DNA of 64,000 nt, from contig NZ_JNZA01000002.1 in the NCBI RefSeq assembly GCF_000717345.1, forward strand, positions 248,001 through 312,000. The letters run 5' to 3'. Positions 22,580 through 32,023 of this stretch are shown here, piece after piece; within the stretch, counting starts at the first letter, position 1; the number at the start of each line of letters is the position of its first letter. The notes under the pieces are model-generated. The model ran no database searches, was not told where the DNA came from, and was given only the letters and a program-made list of their open reading frames with translations. The stretch comes from Streptomyces lydicus. Lineage in GTDB: Bacteria; Actinomycetota; Actinomycetes; Streptomycetales; Streptomycetaceae. A program made the translations under genes and the position numbers.

Positions 22580-23482
22580 ATGCCCCGCACCCCCTCCCCC
22601 CGCCGCCGGCCGCCGTTGCCGCCGCGCCTCGCGCTCAGCCTGATCCCGGTGATCGGCGTCGGCGCGCTCACCGCCTGCGGAGGCAGCACGGCGTCGGCGT
22701 TCCGGGGCGAGCCGGTGAAGGTGACGCTGGGCGCGGCGACCGGCACCCGGACCGTGCGGGCCGGCGACAAGCTGAAGCTCACCGCGGAGGGCGGGGTGCT
22801 GACCGAGGTGCGGGTCACCGACCCCAAGGGCCGGCCGGTGCCCGGCGGGCTGGGGGACGGCGGCGCGGTCTGGACGTCCAGCGCCAAGGCCGCGCCGGAC
22901 ACCAAGTACTCCATCGTCGCCCGGACCCGGAACGCCCAGGGCGGGCAGGCCGCGGCCAAGGAGTCACTGACCACGGCGAAGGCGGACAAACTCAACACGC
23001 TGGTGGTCCACCCCGGCCGGCAGGGCGGGGTGGTCGGTGCCGAGCACCCGCTCACGATCACCTTCGACTTCCCGGTGACCGACCGGGCCGCGGTGGAGCG
23101 TCGGCTGAGCGTCACCAGCAACGACCTGGCGGCCGGGTCCTGGGGGTGGGCCACGGACGACAGCGGCCGGGACCGGATCGACTGGCGGCCCGCCCGGTCC
23201 CCGAAACCGGGCAGCCGGATCACGTTGCGAGCGGAATTGAACGGGGTGGATTCCGGCGACGGCCGTTACTTCGCCAAGGACTATGACCTGAACTTCACCA
23301 TCGGCCGGACTTGCACCGACTCGGATGCCGCACGGGTTTGTGGCAAGGTCCACGTGGGTGACCCCACCGTGGTCACCGCCTCCCTCGTCCGAGGGAATGA
23401 CGATCAAACCGACGGGATCGGAGACTGGAATGGCGGCCGGTCCCCCCAGCAGCAGAACAGCGCCCTCGCGTCGAGCAGCTGA
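22580..23482 (+). CDS. Ig-like lipoprotein, L,D-transpeptidase-like but lacking the catalytic domain
   Basis: This 300-residue protein has a lipobox-type signal (ALTACGG, Cys about 33) and two Ig-like domains of the kind that precede YkuD catalytic domains in actinobacterial L,D-transpeptidases: KADKLNTLVVHPGRQGGVVG and PLTITFDFPVTDRAAVERRL are characteristic. In the full enzymes the text FTIGR is followed by the YkuD domain with its HGT/SxGC cysteine motif. Here it is followed by an unrelated Asp/Ser/Gln-rich tail of about 50 residues that stops at 23482, 26 bases before lysX. No YkuD motif is found in the other forward frames of the tail. Either a truncated or degenerate enzyme, or a real non-catalytic cell-wall protein. 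Confidence 0.7.
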   Translation: MPRTPSPRRRPPLPPRLALSLIPVIGVGALTACGGSTASAFRGEPVKVTLGAATGTRTVRAGDKLKLTAEGGVLTEVRVTDPKGRPVPGGLGDGGAVWTSSAKAAPDTKYSIVARTRNAQGGQAAAKESLTTAKADKLNTLVVHPGRQGGVVGAEHPLTITFDFPVTDRAAVERRLSVTSNDLAAGSWGWATDDSGRDRIDWRPARSPKPGSRITLRAELNGVDSGDGRYFAKDYDLNFTIGRTCTDSDAARVCGKVHVGDPTVVTASLVRGNDDQTDGIGDWNGGRSPQQQNSALASSS

Positions 23483-23508
23483 CCCCTTTCAGAGCCTAGT
23501 GTGACGGA

Positions 23509-26500
23509 ATGAGCACCGTGCAGGACCAGGATCAACTCACGGGGTGGCGGCGCTTTCGACGCCGCGTCCCCAATGGCTTCGCCATCGTCTTCAGCGTACT
23601 GGGGCTCTTCTGTGCCCTGACGGCGCTGATCGGCCCGCTCCGGCGCGGACTCCACCCGGTGATCTACTGGCTGGACACGCTCACGATCCCGGTGGCGCCG
23701 AACTTCGCCTACGCGGCGTTCCTCTTCCTGCTGGGCGCGGCGATGGCCGCACGCAAGCGCGTGGCGCTGTGGTTCGTCGTGGCGTACATGGTGCTGGTCA
23801 CCCTGGCCGACGCGCTGTTCCTGGCCGCCGGCTACTGGGAGTTCGCCTTCTCGCTGGTGCTGTGCGCGGGCGCGCTGGCGCTGCTGCTGGTCTCGCACCA
23901 CGAGTTCTACGCGATCACCCGGCGCGGCGCGTTCCTGCGCGCCATCGGGGTGCTGATCGGCGGGCTCGTGGCGGCGGTGCTGATCGGCTGGGGGCTGGTG
24001 ACGCTGGCTCCCGGCACGCTGGAGGCCGGTGGCGGCAACCGCCTGCTGTGGGCGGCCAACCGCGTCTGCGGCGGGCTGGTCGGCGGCCACCTGGTCGAGG
24101 GCCGTCCGCCGCACTGGACCAGCACCGTGCTGGGTCTGCTCGGTGCGCTGGCGCTGCTGAACGCCGCCGCCGCGCTGTTCCGTTCGCAGCGCATGGAGGC
24201 CGCGCTGCACGGCGACGAGGAGGACCGGATCCGGGCGCTGCTGGAGCGCTACGGCAGCCAGGACTCGCTCGGCTACTTCGCCAGCCGCCGCGACAAGGCC
24301 GTGGTCTTCTCCCCCAGCGGCAAGGCCGCCGTCACCTACCGCGTCGAGGCCGGCGTCTGCCTGGCCAGCGGTGACCCGGTCGGTGACCGTGAGGCGTGGA
24401 CGCAGGCCATCGAGGCGTGGCTGGAGGTCGCCGGACGCTACGGCTGGCAGCCGGCCGTCATGGGTGCGAGCGAGAGCGGCGCCAAGGCGTTCGCCCGCTG
24501 CGGACTGGGCGCGCTGCAACTCGGCGACGAAGCGATCCTGCACGTCAAGGACTTCGACCTGGACGGCCGGGAGATGCGGGTCACCCGTCAGGCCGTGAAC
24601 CGCGTCGAGCGGGCCGGCGCCACCTTCCGCGTACGGCGTCACTCCGCGCTGACCGACGAGGAGATGCAGGAGGTCATCCACCGGGCGGACGCCTGGCGGG
24701 ACACCGAGACCGAGCGCGGCTTCTCGATGGCGCTGGACCGGCTGGGCGACCCGGCGGACGGCGAGTGCATGCTGGCCGAGGCGTTCGACGGCGACGGCAA
24801 CATGATCGCGCTGCTGTCCTTCGTCCCCTGGGGCAAGGACGGCATCTCCCTGGACGTGATGCGCCGCGACCGCAGCGCGCCCAACGGCGTCATGGAGTTC
24901 ATGGTCGCGCAACTGTGCGCCCAGGCCGGGTCGCTCGGCGTGCGCCGGATCTCGCTGAACTTCGCGGTGTTCCGCTCCGCCTTCGAGGAGGGCGCCCGGA
25001 TCGGCGCCGGTCCGGTGCTGAAGTTCTGGCGCCGGCTGCTGCTGTTCTTCTCCAAGTGGTGGCAGCTGGAGGCGCTCTACCGCTCCAACGCCAAGTACAA
25101 CCCCGAGTGGTACCCGCGGTTCCTGTGCTACGCGGACGCCGGCGCGCTCGCCCGCATCGGTCTGGCCTCCGGCATCGCCGAGGGCTTCGTGGCCGTACCG
25201 AGCCTGGGCAAGCTGTGGGGCAAGGGCCACAAGAAGCGGGTGCTGGCGCCGGCGAGCACCGCGGGTCTGCCGTCGCTGGACGAACTCGGTCTGGTGCAGG
25301 CGGCGCCGGCCACCGAGGAGGAGCTGCACGAGCAGGAACTGGCCGCGCTGCCCGAGCAGGTGCGGGTGCGCCACCGCAAGCTGGAGCGGCTGCGGGAGGC
25401 GGGCACCGACCCGTATCCGGTGGGCGTGCAGCGTACGCACACGCTGGGTGAGGTCCGCGAGGAGTACCCGGACCTCACGCCCGGCGCGCGCACCGGCAAG
25501 TCCGTCAGTGTCGCCGGGCGGGTGCTGCTCACCCGTGACCACGGCGGCGTGCTCTTCGCGGTGCTGCGGGACTGGTCGGGCGATCTGCAGATCGCGCTGA
25601 CCCGGGACGGCAGCGGCAAGGAGCTGCTGGACCGCTTCGGCTCGGACATCGACCTCGGTGACCACGTCGAGGCCGAGGGCGAGATCGGCGCCAGCGACCG
25701 CGGTGAACTGACCGTCTTCGTCACCAAGTGGCGGCTGACGGCCAAGTGCCTGCGGCCGCTGCCCGACAAGCGGCGCGGCCTGTCCGACCCGGAGGCCAAG
25801 GTCCGCCAGCGCTACGTGGACCTGGTCGTCTCGACGGACGCCCGGGAGAACGTACGGGCGCGCAGCACGGCCGTCCAGGCGCTGCGCCAGGGGCTGATCG
25901 ACCGGGGTTACCTCGAGGTCGAGACGCCGATGCTGCAGCAGATCCACGGCGGCGCCAACGCCCGCCCGTTCCACACCCACATCAACGCCTACGACCTCGA
26001 CCTGTACCTGCGCATCGCACCGGAGCTGTACCTCAAGCGGCTGTGCGTGGGCGGTATGGAGAAGGTCTTCGAGATGGGGCGGACCTTCCGCAACGAGGGC
26101 ATCTCGTACAAGCACAACCCCGAGTTCACGATGCTGGAGGCGTACCAGGCGTTCGCCGACTACGACGTGATGCTGGACCTGACCCGGGAGCTGATCCAGG
26201 GGGCGGCGGTCGCCGCGTTCGGCAGCGCCACCGCCCGCAAGGCGGACGCGAACGGGCGGCTGGTCGAGCACGACATCTCGGGAATCTGGCCGGTCAAGAC
26301 GGTCTACGGGGCGATCTCCGAGGCGCTCGGCGAAGAGGTCGACGCGGACACCGAGGCGGACCGGCTGCGCCGGCTGTGCAACGCCGCGTCGGTGCCGGTG
26401 AAGCCGGAGATGGGCCGCGGCGACATCGTGCTGGAGATGTACGAGCGGCTGGTGGAGGAGAAGACCCAGCTCCCCACGTTCTACAAGGACTTCCCCACCG

Positions 26501-26826
26501 ATGTCTCGCCGCTGACCCGCCAGCACCGGCGCGACCCGCGGCTCGCCGAGCGCTGGGACCTGGTCGCCTTCGGCACCGAGCTGGGTACCGCCTACTCGGA
26601 GTTGACCGACCCGGTCGAGCAGCGCCGACGGCTCACCGCGCAGTCGCTGCTGGCGGCCGGCGGCGACCCGGAGGCGATGGAGCTGGACGAGGACTTCCTG
26701 CAGGCCCTCGAATACGCGATGCCGCCGACCGGTGGTCTGGGCATCGGCGTGGACCGGCTGGTGATGTTCCTGACCGGTCTGTCGATCCGCGAAACGCTGC
26801 CGTTCCCGCTGGTACGGCGGCGCTGA
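23509..26826 (+). CDS. lysX: Bifunctional lysylphosphatidylglycerol synthetase/lysyl-tRNA synthetase LysX
   Basis: This 1105-residue protein makes lysyl-tRNA and transfers lysine to membrane phosphatidylglycerol, lowering surface charge and giving resistance to cationic peptides. Residues about 20-220 hold membrane helices; about 230-560 is the MprF-like aminoacyl-phosphatidylglycerol transferase domain ([19 protein letters not shown]); about 610-1105 is a class II lysyl-tRNA synthetase with OB fold ([14 protein letters not shown]) and motifs [20 protein letters not shown] and [15 protein letters not shown]. The architecture equals mycobacterial LysX. The gene is followed by a strong terminator hairpin. 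A separate housekeeping lysyl-tRNA synthetase is expected elsewhere. Confidence 0.96.
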   Translation: MSTVQDQDQLTGWRRFRRRVPNGFAIVFSVLGLFCALTALIGPLRRGLHPVIYWLDTLTIPVAPNFAYAAFLFLLGAAMAARKRVALWFVVAYMVLVTLADALFLAAGYWEFAFSLVLCAGALALLLVSHHEFYAITRRGAFLRAIGVLIGGLVAAVLIGWGLVTLAPGTLEAGGGNRLLWAANRVCGGLVGGHLVEGRPPHWTSTVLGLLGALALLNAAAALFRSQRMEAALHGDEEDRIRALLERYGSQDSLGYFASRRDKAVVFSPSGKAAVTYRVEAGVCLASGDPVGDREAWTQAIEAWLEVAGRYGWQPAVMGASESGAKAFARCGLGALQLGDEAILHVKDFDLDGREMRVTRQAVNRVERAGATFRVRRHSALTDEEMQEVIHRADAWRDTETERGFSMALDRLGDPADGECMLAEAFDGDGNMIALLSFVPWGKDGISLDVMRRDRSAPNGVMEFMVAQLCAQAGSLGVRRISLNFAVFRSAFEEGARIGAGPVLKFWRRLLLFFSKWWQLEALYRSNAKYNPEWYPRFLCYADAGALARIGLASGIAEGFVAVPSLGKLWGKGHKKRVLAPASTAGLPSLDELGLVQAAPATEEELHEQELAALPEQVRVRHRKLERLREAGTDPYPVGVQRTHTLGEVREEYPDLTPGARTGKSVSVAGRVLLTRDHGGVLFAVLRDWSGDLQIALTRDGSGKELLDRFGSDIDLGDHVEAEGEIGASDRGELTVFVTKWRLTAKCLRPLPDKRRGLSDPEAKVRQRYVDLVVSTDARENVRARSTAVQALRQGLIDRGYLEVETPMLQQIHGGANARPFHTHINAYDLDLYLRIAPELYLKRLCVGGMEKVFEMGRTFRNEGISYKHNPEFTMLEAYQAFADYDVMLDLTRELIQGAAVAAFGSATARKADANGRLVEHDISGIWPVKTVYGAISEALGEEVDADTEADRLRRLCNAASVPVKPEMGRGDIVLEMYERLVEEKTQLPTFYKDFPTDVSPLTRQHRRDPRLAERWDLVAFGTELGTAYSELTDPVEQRRRLTAQSLLAAGGDPEAMELDEDFLQALEYAMPPTGGLGIGVDRLVMFLTGLSIRETLPFPLVRRR

Positions 26827-26847
26827 CGGCGGACCGCAGCACGCGAC

Positions 26848-26883
26848 GGCAGGGCCGGGACGCCTCCGCGTTCCGGCCCTGCC
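26848..26883. terminator. Hairpin between lysX and the CDF transporter
   Basis: Perfect 11-base arms GGCAGGGCCGG and CCGGCCCTGCC, extendable through a G-T pair, in the convergent gap. Confidence 0.8.
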
Positions 26884-26911
26884 GTGTGTCGTACGCGGCG
26901 CGGCGGGCCCG

Positions 26912-27958
26912 CTACACGCCGTCCGCCTGCCGGCGCCGCTCCACCCTGCCGTCCAGGTCGCGGCGGGCCCGGCGGGCCCGCCCCCGGTCGACTACCGACG
27001 CGTCCGTGACGTCGAGGAAGAGCTGATCGAGCTCCGGCCACTTCGCGCGCAGCTCCTGCTTCGTCCGCACCAGCGCCTCTTCGATCTGTTCGCTGTCGAG
27101 CCCGGGCACCAGATCGATACGGGCCGCGAGCATCACCGAGTCGGGGCCGAGCCGCATGGTCATGGCCGCCGTGACGGTGTCGATCTCCGGTTGGGCGTGC
27201 AGGAAGTCGATGACCTGCTGTTGCAGTTCGGGGGCCGCCGCCTCGCCGATCAGCTGGCCGCGGGCGCTCTTGCCGAGGACGAAGGCGACGTACACCAGCA
27301 GCGCGCCGATCAGCAGCGAGGCCCATGCCTCGTAGGCGGACTCACCGGTGACCATGTGGAGCACCATGCCGCCGACGGCGAGCAGCACGCCGAGACACGC
27401 GGTGCTGTCCTCGGCCAGCACGGTCCGCAGGGTCGGATCGTCGTTGGCCCGTATCTCGCGCAGCAGGCCGCGGTGGTGGGACTTCGCCTGGGTGCGGACC
27501 TGCGACACGGCTCGCAGCAGTGAGGTGCCCTCGGCGAGCAGGGCGACGGCCAGGACGGCCAGGCCGACGACGTAGCCCTCCTGGGACTCCGACTGTGCCG
27601 CGCCGAATGCCTCGATGCCCTGGAAGAAGGAGAAGCAGCCGCCCGTGACGAAGATCCCGACGGCCGCGAGCAGGGACCAGAAGAAGCGTTCCTTGCCGTA
27701 GCCGAAGGGGTGGAGCGCGTCCGCAGGACGTGCGCTGCGTTTGAGGGCGGCCAGCAGGAAGACCTCGTTGAGGCTGTCGGCCACCGAGTGTGCGGCTTCG
27801 GAGAGCAGCGCCGGCGAGCCGGCCACCGCCCCGCCGACCGCCTTGGCCACCGCGATGCCCAGGTTGGCGGCGAGTGCCACCCAGACCGTCTTCCTGGTCT
27901 CCCCGTCCCGCTCGCCGGACGCCGTGGTGTCCGTCCGGCGCCCGCCTTCTCGGCTCAT
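26912..27958 (-). CDS. Cation diffusion facilitator family transporter
   Basis: This 348-residue inner-membrane protein has about six helices and a C-terminal cytoplasmic domain (from about 220) typical of CDF zinc/iron/manganese exporters. Key metal-site motifs are SEAAHSVADSLNE (His/Asp on helix 2) and HPFGYGKERFFW. Helix 5 carries LAEDSTACLGVLLA, where the metal-binding motif is Asp without the usual nearby His. The C-terminus is Arg-rich (RARRARRDLDGRVERRR). Exported metal cannot be named. No metal regulator adjoins it. Confidence 0.88.
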   Translation of the reverse strand: MSREGGRRTDTTASGERDGETRKTVWVALAANLGIAVAKAVGGAVAGSPALLSEAAHSVADSLNEVFLLAALKRSARPADALHPFGYGKERFFWSLLAAVGIFVTGGCFSFFQGIEAFGAAQSESQEGYVVGLAVLAVALLAEGTSLLRAVSQVRTQAKSHHRGLLREIRANDDPTLRTVLAEDSTACLGVLLAVGGMVLHMVTGESAYEAWASLLIGALLVYVAFVLGKSARGQLIGEAAAPELQQQVIDFLHAQPEIDTVTAAMTMRLGPDSVMLAARIDLVPGLDSEQIEEALVRTKQELRAKWPELDQLFLDVTDASVVDRGRARRARRDLDGRVERRRQADGV

Positions 27959-28109
27959 GTCCGCCCCGTCCCGTTTTCCGGTTTCCCGGCCGTCGCTCCG
28001 ACTTCTCGCGGGTGCCCCGCGCCGCCCGCCTCATTCCTCCGCCGCGGCAGGCCGGCGGCGGCGGACGACCGGTCCCGGCCACCTCGGTGAAGGCATGGCC
28101 AGGGGTCTG

Positions 28110-28134
28110 ACTGAAGCGGGAGCGAGGGGGTACA
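28110..28134 (+). promoter_or_regulatory. Sigma-B-like promoter before the STAS gene
   Basis: GACT, 15 bases, GGGTAC, matching the Streptomyces sigma-B-type consensus GNNT-N14-16-GGGTAY. The -10 element is 40 bases before the GTG at 28174. Confidence 0.5.
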
Positions 28135-28173
28135 CGACGCCCGATGATCAATGACGGAGGGAGAGAAAAGATC

Positions 28174-28617
28174 GTGAGCGCTCAAGCGTTGAACGTCGAG
28201 GTGACCGTCGTCGATCCGGAGGTCGCGGTGGTGGCCGTGCAAGGGGATCTGGACGCGGACACCGGCACCTATCTGCACCACCAGCTCGCCAACCAGCTGG
28301 TGCACGGGCGCCGGCACCTCGTGCTGGACCTGCGGGCGGTGCCCTTCATGGACTCCTCGGGCCTGGGCATCATCATCCGCGCGATCAACGACACCAAGCG
28401 GGTCGACGGGAGCGTGCGGCTGGCCGCCCTCTCGCCGGCCCTGCGGCGTCTGCTGGACCTGACGGGGATCAGTGTGACCACGCCGGTCCACGCGGACCCC
28501 GAGGAGGCCCTGGCCGCGATCCAGCGGACGCCTGCGCACGCGGCGGCCGAGCCGGAGGGGGGCGCGTCCGCCGGCGCGGACCGTGCGGCCACCGGGCCGG
28601 GGCCCGGGTCTGCCTGA
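28174..28617 (+). CDS. STAS-domain anti-sigma factor antagonist
   Basis: This 147-residue protein is a single STAS domain (about 5-110) of the BldG/RsbV type, which frees a sigma factor by binding its anti-sigma kinase when unphosphorylated. The phosphorylatable serine is in PFMDSSGLGIIIRAI. An Ala/Gly-rich tail of about 30 residues follows. I chose GTG at 28174, which follows GGAGGGAG; an ATG at 28144 in frame is possible. A sigma-B-like promoter lies just upstream. Neighbouring PP2C phosphatase and HATPase genes complete a partner-switching set. Confidence 0.88.
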   Translation: MSAQALNVEVTVVDPEVAVVAVQGDLDADTGTYLHHQLANQLVHGRRHLVLDLRAVPFMDSSGLGIIIRAINDTKRVDGSVRLAALSPALRRLLDLTGISVTTPVHADPEEALAAIQRTPAHAAAEPEGGASAGADRAATGPGPGSA

Positions 28618-28807
28618 CCGGGTTCCGGTGGGGGGACTCCGTCCGGGCCATCAGAGATAGGGTTGGCGGCGCAGGATGCTCGGTCCGCACCCTGGACGGG
28701 CCCGCGGTAAGCCGTCGGGTGCCGACCGCATGCTGTGCAGGCAGCCCGGGCATCACGTCGAGCGGGCTGCCGCGGTGGGTCGGACAACGCGGATCGGAGC
28801 GGCGCTC

Positions 28808-29311
28808 ATGGGCGGTAAGGCCACACCCCCTGCCTCCTCGCAGGATGCGGCTCGCGCCGGGTCCGGGCTGATCGAATTGCTGGAGCTGCTGTGGGAGCGG
28901 GGCCGGGATGCCATGGGCCCCTCCTCCGTACCGCCTTCGCAGCTGCGGGTGATGTACGTCCTGGACCGGGACGAGGGCATCAACCTGAGGATGCTCGGCG
29001 AGGTGCTGGGCGCGGCTCCCTCCGCGGTGAGCAGGCTGTGCGACCGCATGCAGGCGGCCGGTCTGGTGGACCGGCACCCGAGTGCCGCCAGCCGCAGGGA
29101 GCTCGAACTGCGGCTGACCGGTCGCGGCCGGACCTACCTGGCGGACCTGCGGGCGCACCGCGAGAACCTGCTGCTGACGACGATCGCGGCCATGACGCCG
29201 TCCGCGCGCGAGGCGCTGGCCGAGGGCCTGGCCGGGTTCGCCGAGGCCGCGGAGGGGCGTGGCCACGCCCCCGGCCGGCCGGTGCACTCGCTCTGGACGC
29301 GGTCGGCCTGA
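28808..29311 (+). CDS. MarR-family transcriptional regulator
   Basis: This 167-residue winged-helix protein has the MarR fold: helices from about 20, the recognition region (INLRMLGEVLGAAPSAVSRLCDRMQAAGLV, given here as positions about 58-88) and the wing (ASRRELELRLTGRGRTYL). It ends in a C-terminal dimerisation helix. The ATG at 28808 follows CGGAGCGG; in-frame upstream starts exist but would add a poorly conserved Arg/Gly-rich leader. It is convergent with the PP2C gene. Its ligand and targets are not evident; the surrounding stress genes are candidates. Confidence 0.87.
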   Translation: MGGKATPPASSQDAARAGSGLIELLELLWERGRDAMGPSSVPPSQLRVMYVLDRDEGINLRMLGEVLGAAPSAVSRLCDRMQAAGLVDRHPSAASRRELELRLTGRGRTYLADLRAHRENLLLTTIAAMTPSAREALAEGLAGFAEAAEGRGHAPGRPVHSLWTRSA

Positions 29312-29345
29312 AGCCGCTGCACCACGGGCGTCGCGGGCCGGCGGG

Positions 29346-30509
29346 CTACCGGCCGTGCCAGTCCAGGCAGACGACCAGGGCGTCGTCCTCCAGCGGGGCG
29401 GCGGCGCGGTAGTCGTACAGGTCGCGCAGTACGGCGCGGGGCACCTGGGACGGCGGCAGGAGGCTGTTCGCGGCCAGGGAGAGGGCGAGGGCCCGCTCGC
29501 CGTAGTGCTCCCCCGTCGACGAGACGGTCTCGTAGACACCGTCGCTGCCGATGAGGAGCCGGTCACCGGGCAGGACCTGGAAACGCTCGGCCACGTACGC
29601 CGTCTCCTCGAACATGCCCAGGGGCAGCTGGGCGTCGAACGGGACGGCCTCGACCTCGCGTCGGCGCAGGCGCCACATGCGGGGCGAGCCGGCGTCCACC
29701 GCTTCGACCTCGCCGGTGGCCAGGTCGAAGCGCAACAGCAGCACGGAGGCGTACATGGCGCCGCGGTAGTGGGCGTAGACGGCCTGGTCGGCGAGGTATG
29801 CCTGGTCGACGAGGTCGAGGCCGGCGCGACGGGCGTTGCGCAGCGCGTTGACGACGAGGTTGGTCAGCAGTGCCGCTTCGATGCCTTCTCCCATGCCGTT
29901 GGTGACGGTCAGAGTGAGGTGGTCGGCGGAGACCGACCAGTCGAAGTTGTCGCCGAAGATCGCGTACGCGGGTTCCAGGTGGGCGCCGAGCGAGAACTCC
30001 GGGCGCGCGCAGGAGCGGCCGGGCAGGAGCTGCCACTGCAACTCGGCGGCGAGGGTGAGCCGGGAGGCCCGGCGGGCCAGGACGTAGAGGTCGGTGTCGC
30101 GCTCCGCCACCAGGATCTCGTGGCCCAGCGCCTCGCAGAGGTGGGCCATCTCCGGCAGCAGCGCCTGGGTGTAGCGGTCGGCGGGCACGGTGACGGTGAG
30201 CACCCCCATGCGGTCGCCGCGGATGGTGACCGGCAGGTGGATCGTGGCGTCGGGCAGGCGGGGGCCGGCCTCGACGAACGGTTCCTGGGTGCCGAAGGCG
30301 CGGCCCTGCGGGCTGCCGTTGATCGGTACGCCTTCGGTGACGGAGCCGGACGGCTCCACGGCCTGGAGGGTGGTCATGCCGTAGTCGGCCAGGCGGAGGA
30401 CGACCCGGTCCGCGCCGTAGCGCTCGCGCAGGAACTCGGCGACGACGTCGACGAGGGTGTGGGGTGCCGCGGCGCGCAGCGCCCGTTCGACGTCAGCGAC
30501 TCTTTCCAC
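29346..30509 (-). CDS. PP2C-type (SpoIIE/RsbU) serine phosphatase with N-terminal GAF-like domain
   Basis: This 387-residue protein joins a GAF-like sensor domain (about 1-155; FLRERYGADRVVLRLADYG, HLPVTIRGDRMGVLTV) to a SpoIIE-type PP2C phosphatase (about 165-387). Metal-site elements are IFGDNFDWSVSADHLTL, TNGMGEGIEAALLT, and LLIGSDGVYET with its conserved Asp. In several positions the canonical GGDxxD is replaced by GDNFDW, as in many Streptomyces members. It should dephosphorylate a STAS antagonist, probably the nearby one. It is encoded on the minus strand with a 355-base upstream gap. Confidence 0.9.
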   Translation of the reverse strand: MERVADVERALRAAAPHTLVDVVAEFLRERYGADRVVLRLADYGMTTLQAVEPSGSVTEGVPINGSPQGRAFGTQEPFVEAGPRLPDATIHLPVTIRGDRMGVLTVTVPADRYTQALLPEMAHLCEALGHEILVAERDTDLYVLARRASRLTLAAELQWQLLPGRSCARPEFSLGAHLEPAYAIFGDNFDWSVSADHLTLTVTNGMGEGIEAALLTNLVVNALRNARRAGLDLVDQAYLADQAVYAHYRGAMYASVLLLRFDLATGEVEAVDAGSPRMWRLRRREVEAVPFDAQLPLGMFEETAYVAERFQVLPGDRLLIGSDGVYETVSSTGEHYGERALALSLAANSLLPPSQVPRAVLRDLYDYRAAAPLEDDALVVCLDWHGR

Positions 30510-30864
30510 TGATCCTGCTCTTCTCTTGACCGGTTCCAGGCTGTTGACGGGTGCACGGGTGCGATCCCGGCGACTGGTCGCTCACGCGCCAACAGTTTCC
30601 ATGTGGCAAAGATATCCCTGCCGCGGCCCCGGCGGGAAACCGCCCGGCGTCCGGGGCCGGCTCCGTCCCCACCTCCGCGGCACCGCGCCGCACCGGCGGT
30701 TACGGTCGCCGGGCCCGGCGGCACGCGGGCGCGCACCGGACCGCTCCCCCGGCGCACCCCGCGGCGCGGAATTCCATTCTGCCGCATTTGCCGGAACAAA
30801 CCGCGGACTTCGCATGAATGGCGGATCGGCGTGGGGGCACATGAGGCCGTGGAGGTTGATAACT
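30510..30864. other. 355-base gap with no gene seen
   Basis: Divergent region between the PP2C phosphatase and the small hydrophobic protein. It holds both promoters, including the sigma-B-like candidate at 30816-30840. I see no tRNA, riboswitch fold or long dyad, and the frame-open stretches lack coding bias. Confidence 0.5.
30816..30840 (+). promoter_or_regulatory. Sigma-B-like promoter before the hydrophobic protein
   Basis: GAAT, 15 bases, GGGCAC; one mismatch from GNNT-N15-GGGTAY. It ends 25 bases before the ATG at 30865. Confidence 0.4.
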
Positions 30865-31035
30865 ATGGTCCCCCTGCTTCTCGTTCTTCTTCTGGCCCTG
30901 CTGCTTTTCGGTGCGGGATTCGCCCTCAAGGCTTTGTGGATCGCCGCGGTCGTGGTGCTGGTCTTCTGGGCGCTGGGATTCGTCATGCGTTCGGCCGGTG
31001 CCGGCGGCCGGCGCGGCCGGTGGTATCGCTGGTAG
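30865..31035 (+). CDS. Small hydrophobic stress-type membrane protein
   Basis: This 56-residue peptide is two hydrophobic segments (VPLLLVLLLALLLFGAGFAL and LWIAAVVVLVFWALGFVM) and a basic tail ending GRRGRWYRW. It resembles short 'hydrophobic protein' genes commonly found beside CsbD and sigma-B-controlled genes in Streptomyces. GGAGG nine bases before the ATG at 30865 sets the start; in-frame ATGs at 30814 and 30841 have weaker sites. Function unknown. Confidence 0.8.
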   Translation: MVPLLLVLLLALLLFGAGFALKALWIAAVVVLVFWALGFVMRSAGAGGRRGRWYRW

Positions 31036-31217
31036 CCGGCGCCCGATCTTCCGGCCGCATTTCTCCGGGTCGTATGCCGGCCGGCCGGGACGCTCCGGTT
31101 GCAGGTTTCCAAAACTCGACAATGATGCTGTTCAGTGTCCGCGCGGCCATCGGCTGAGCACCTTACGGGCCGTGCCGCGGTGCATCATCCGAACTGCCGG
31201 ACGGAAAGGGTTCCACC

Positions 31218-31391
31218 ATGAGTGCTGGAGAAAAGGCAAAGGCCAAGGCCGAGCAGATGACCGGAAAGGTCAAGAAGGAGGCGGCACGGGCGGTCGACGA
31301 CGAGAGCGCGGCTGCCGAGGGCGCCGGCCGTAAGTCCAAGGGCGACCTCCGTGAGGCCAAGGAGAAGATCAAGGACGCGTTCAAGGACTGA
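31218..31391 (+). CDS. CsbD-family stress protein
   Basis: This 57-residue hydrophilic, Lys/Ala/Glu-rich protein starts MSAGEKAKAKAEQMTGKVKK and ends LREAKEKIKDAFKD, the CsbD signature (residues about 4-57). Such proteins are induced by general stress in many bacteria; molecular function is unclear. ACGGAAAGGG precedes the ATG by about 8 bases. It is too short for many gene finders. It sits between the hydrophobic protein and the HATPase gene. Confidence 0.88.
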   Translation: MSAGEKAKAKAEQMTGKVKKEAARAVDDESAAAEGAGRKSKGDLREAKEKIKDAFKD

Positions 31392-31590
31392 AGCGTTCCA
31401 CAGCGGTGCGGGTGGGTGGCGTCGACGCCGTCCGCCCGCACCGCTGTTGTGCGGGCGGAGATTCCGGGCCCGGGGCGCCGTTGACCTACCCGTGAGTACG
31501 CGGAAGTGCGGGATCGGGTGCACATTGCCGCGCGACCTGGGTACGCGAAGCATTTGGAAGCTGGTTCGCACGGTGTGGAGGAGGTGACGT

Positions 31591-31962
31591 GTGACACAGG
31601 TAGCGGAGATGCCCGCCTCGGCCGCCGAGGCCCGGGATCACGTCCACGCCCTGATGGCCGCCTGTCCCCGTCCCTTCGGCGAGGTCGCGCTGACCGACGC
31701 CCTCCTGATCATCTCGGAGCTGGTCACCAACGCCCAGCGGCACGGTGGCGGGATGACCGGCTTTTGGGCCCGGGTCACGGACGACCACTTCGACGTCACC
31801 GTCGAGGACGCGAGCCCGGCCCACCCCACGCTGCCCGGTGAGCGCCCGGTGGGATCCGTGGGCGGGTACGGCTGGCCCCTGGTGCGCCGGCTGGCCAGCT
31901 CCGTCGCCGTGACGCCGACCGCCCGGGGCAAGAGCATTCACGTGGCGCTGCGGCTCCGCTGA
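31591..31962 (+). CDS. ATP-binding anti-sigma-factor-type kinase (HATPase)
   Basis: This 123-residue protein is a single GHKL ATPase domain of the RsbW/SpoIIAB class, which phosphorylates STAS antagonists and binds sigma factors. N-box residues are in DALLIISELVTNAQRHGGG (Glu and Asn), the G1-box region is FDVTVEDASP and the later box is GGYGWPLVRRLAS. Strong GAGGAGG lies before the GTG at 31591. With the STAS protein and PP2C phosphatase within 3.5 kb it forms a plausible partner-switch. Many Streptomyces copies act elsewhere, so partnership is inferred. Confidence 0.88.
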   Translation: MTQVAEMPASAAEARDHVHALMAACPRPFGEVALTDALLIISELVTNAQRHGGGMTGFWARVTDDHFDVTVEDASPAHPTLPGERPVGSVGGYGWPLVRRLASSVAVTPTARGKSIHVALRLR

Positions 31963-31972
31963 GCCGGGCGTG

Positions 31973-32014
31973 CGCGGGGCCCGGCGCGCCCCGTGGGCGC
32001 CGCCGGGCCCCGCG
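31973..32014. terminator. Bidirectional hairpin
   Basis: Perfect 13-base arms CGCGGGGCCCGGC and GCCGGGCCCCGCG with a 16-base loop, between the convergent HATPase and DUF1206 genes. Confidence 0.8.
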
Positions 32015-32023
32015 TCCCGCGCA

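Noticed and set aside
23404..26526. Long open frame on the minus strand opposite lysX
   Set aside because: Antisense shadow of the GC-rich lysX gene; the product is His/Gln/Arg/Gly-rich with no recognisable domain.
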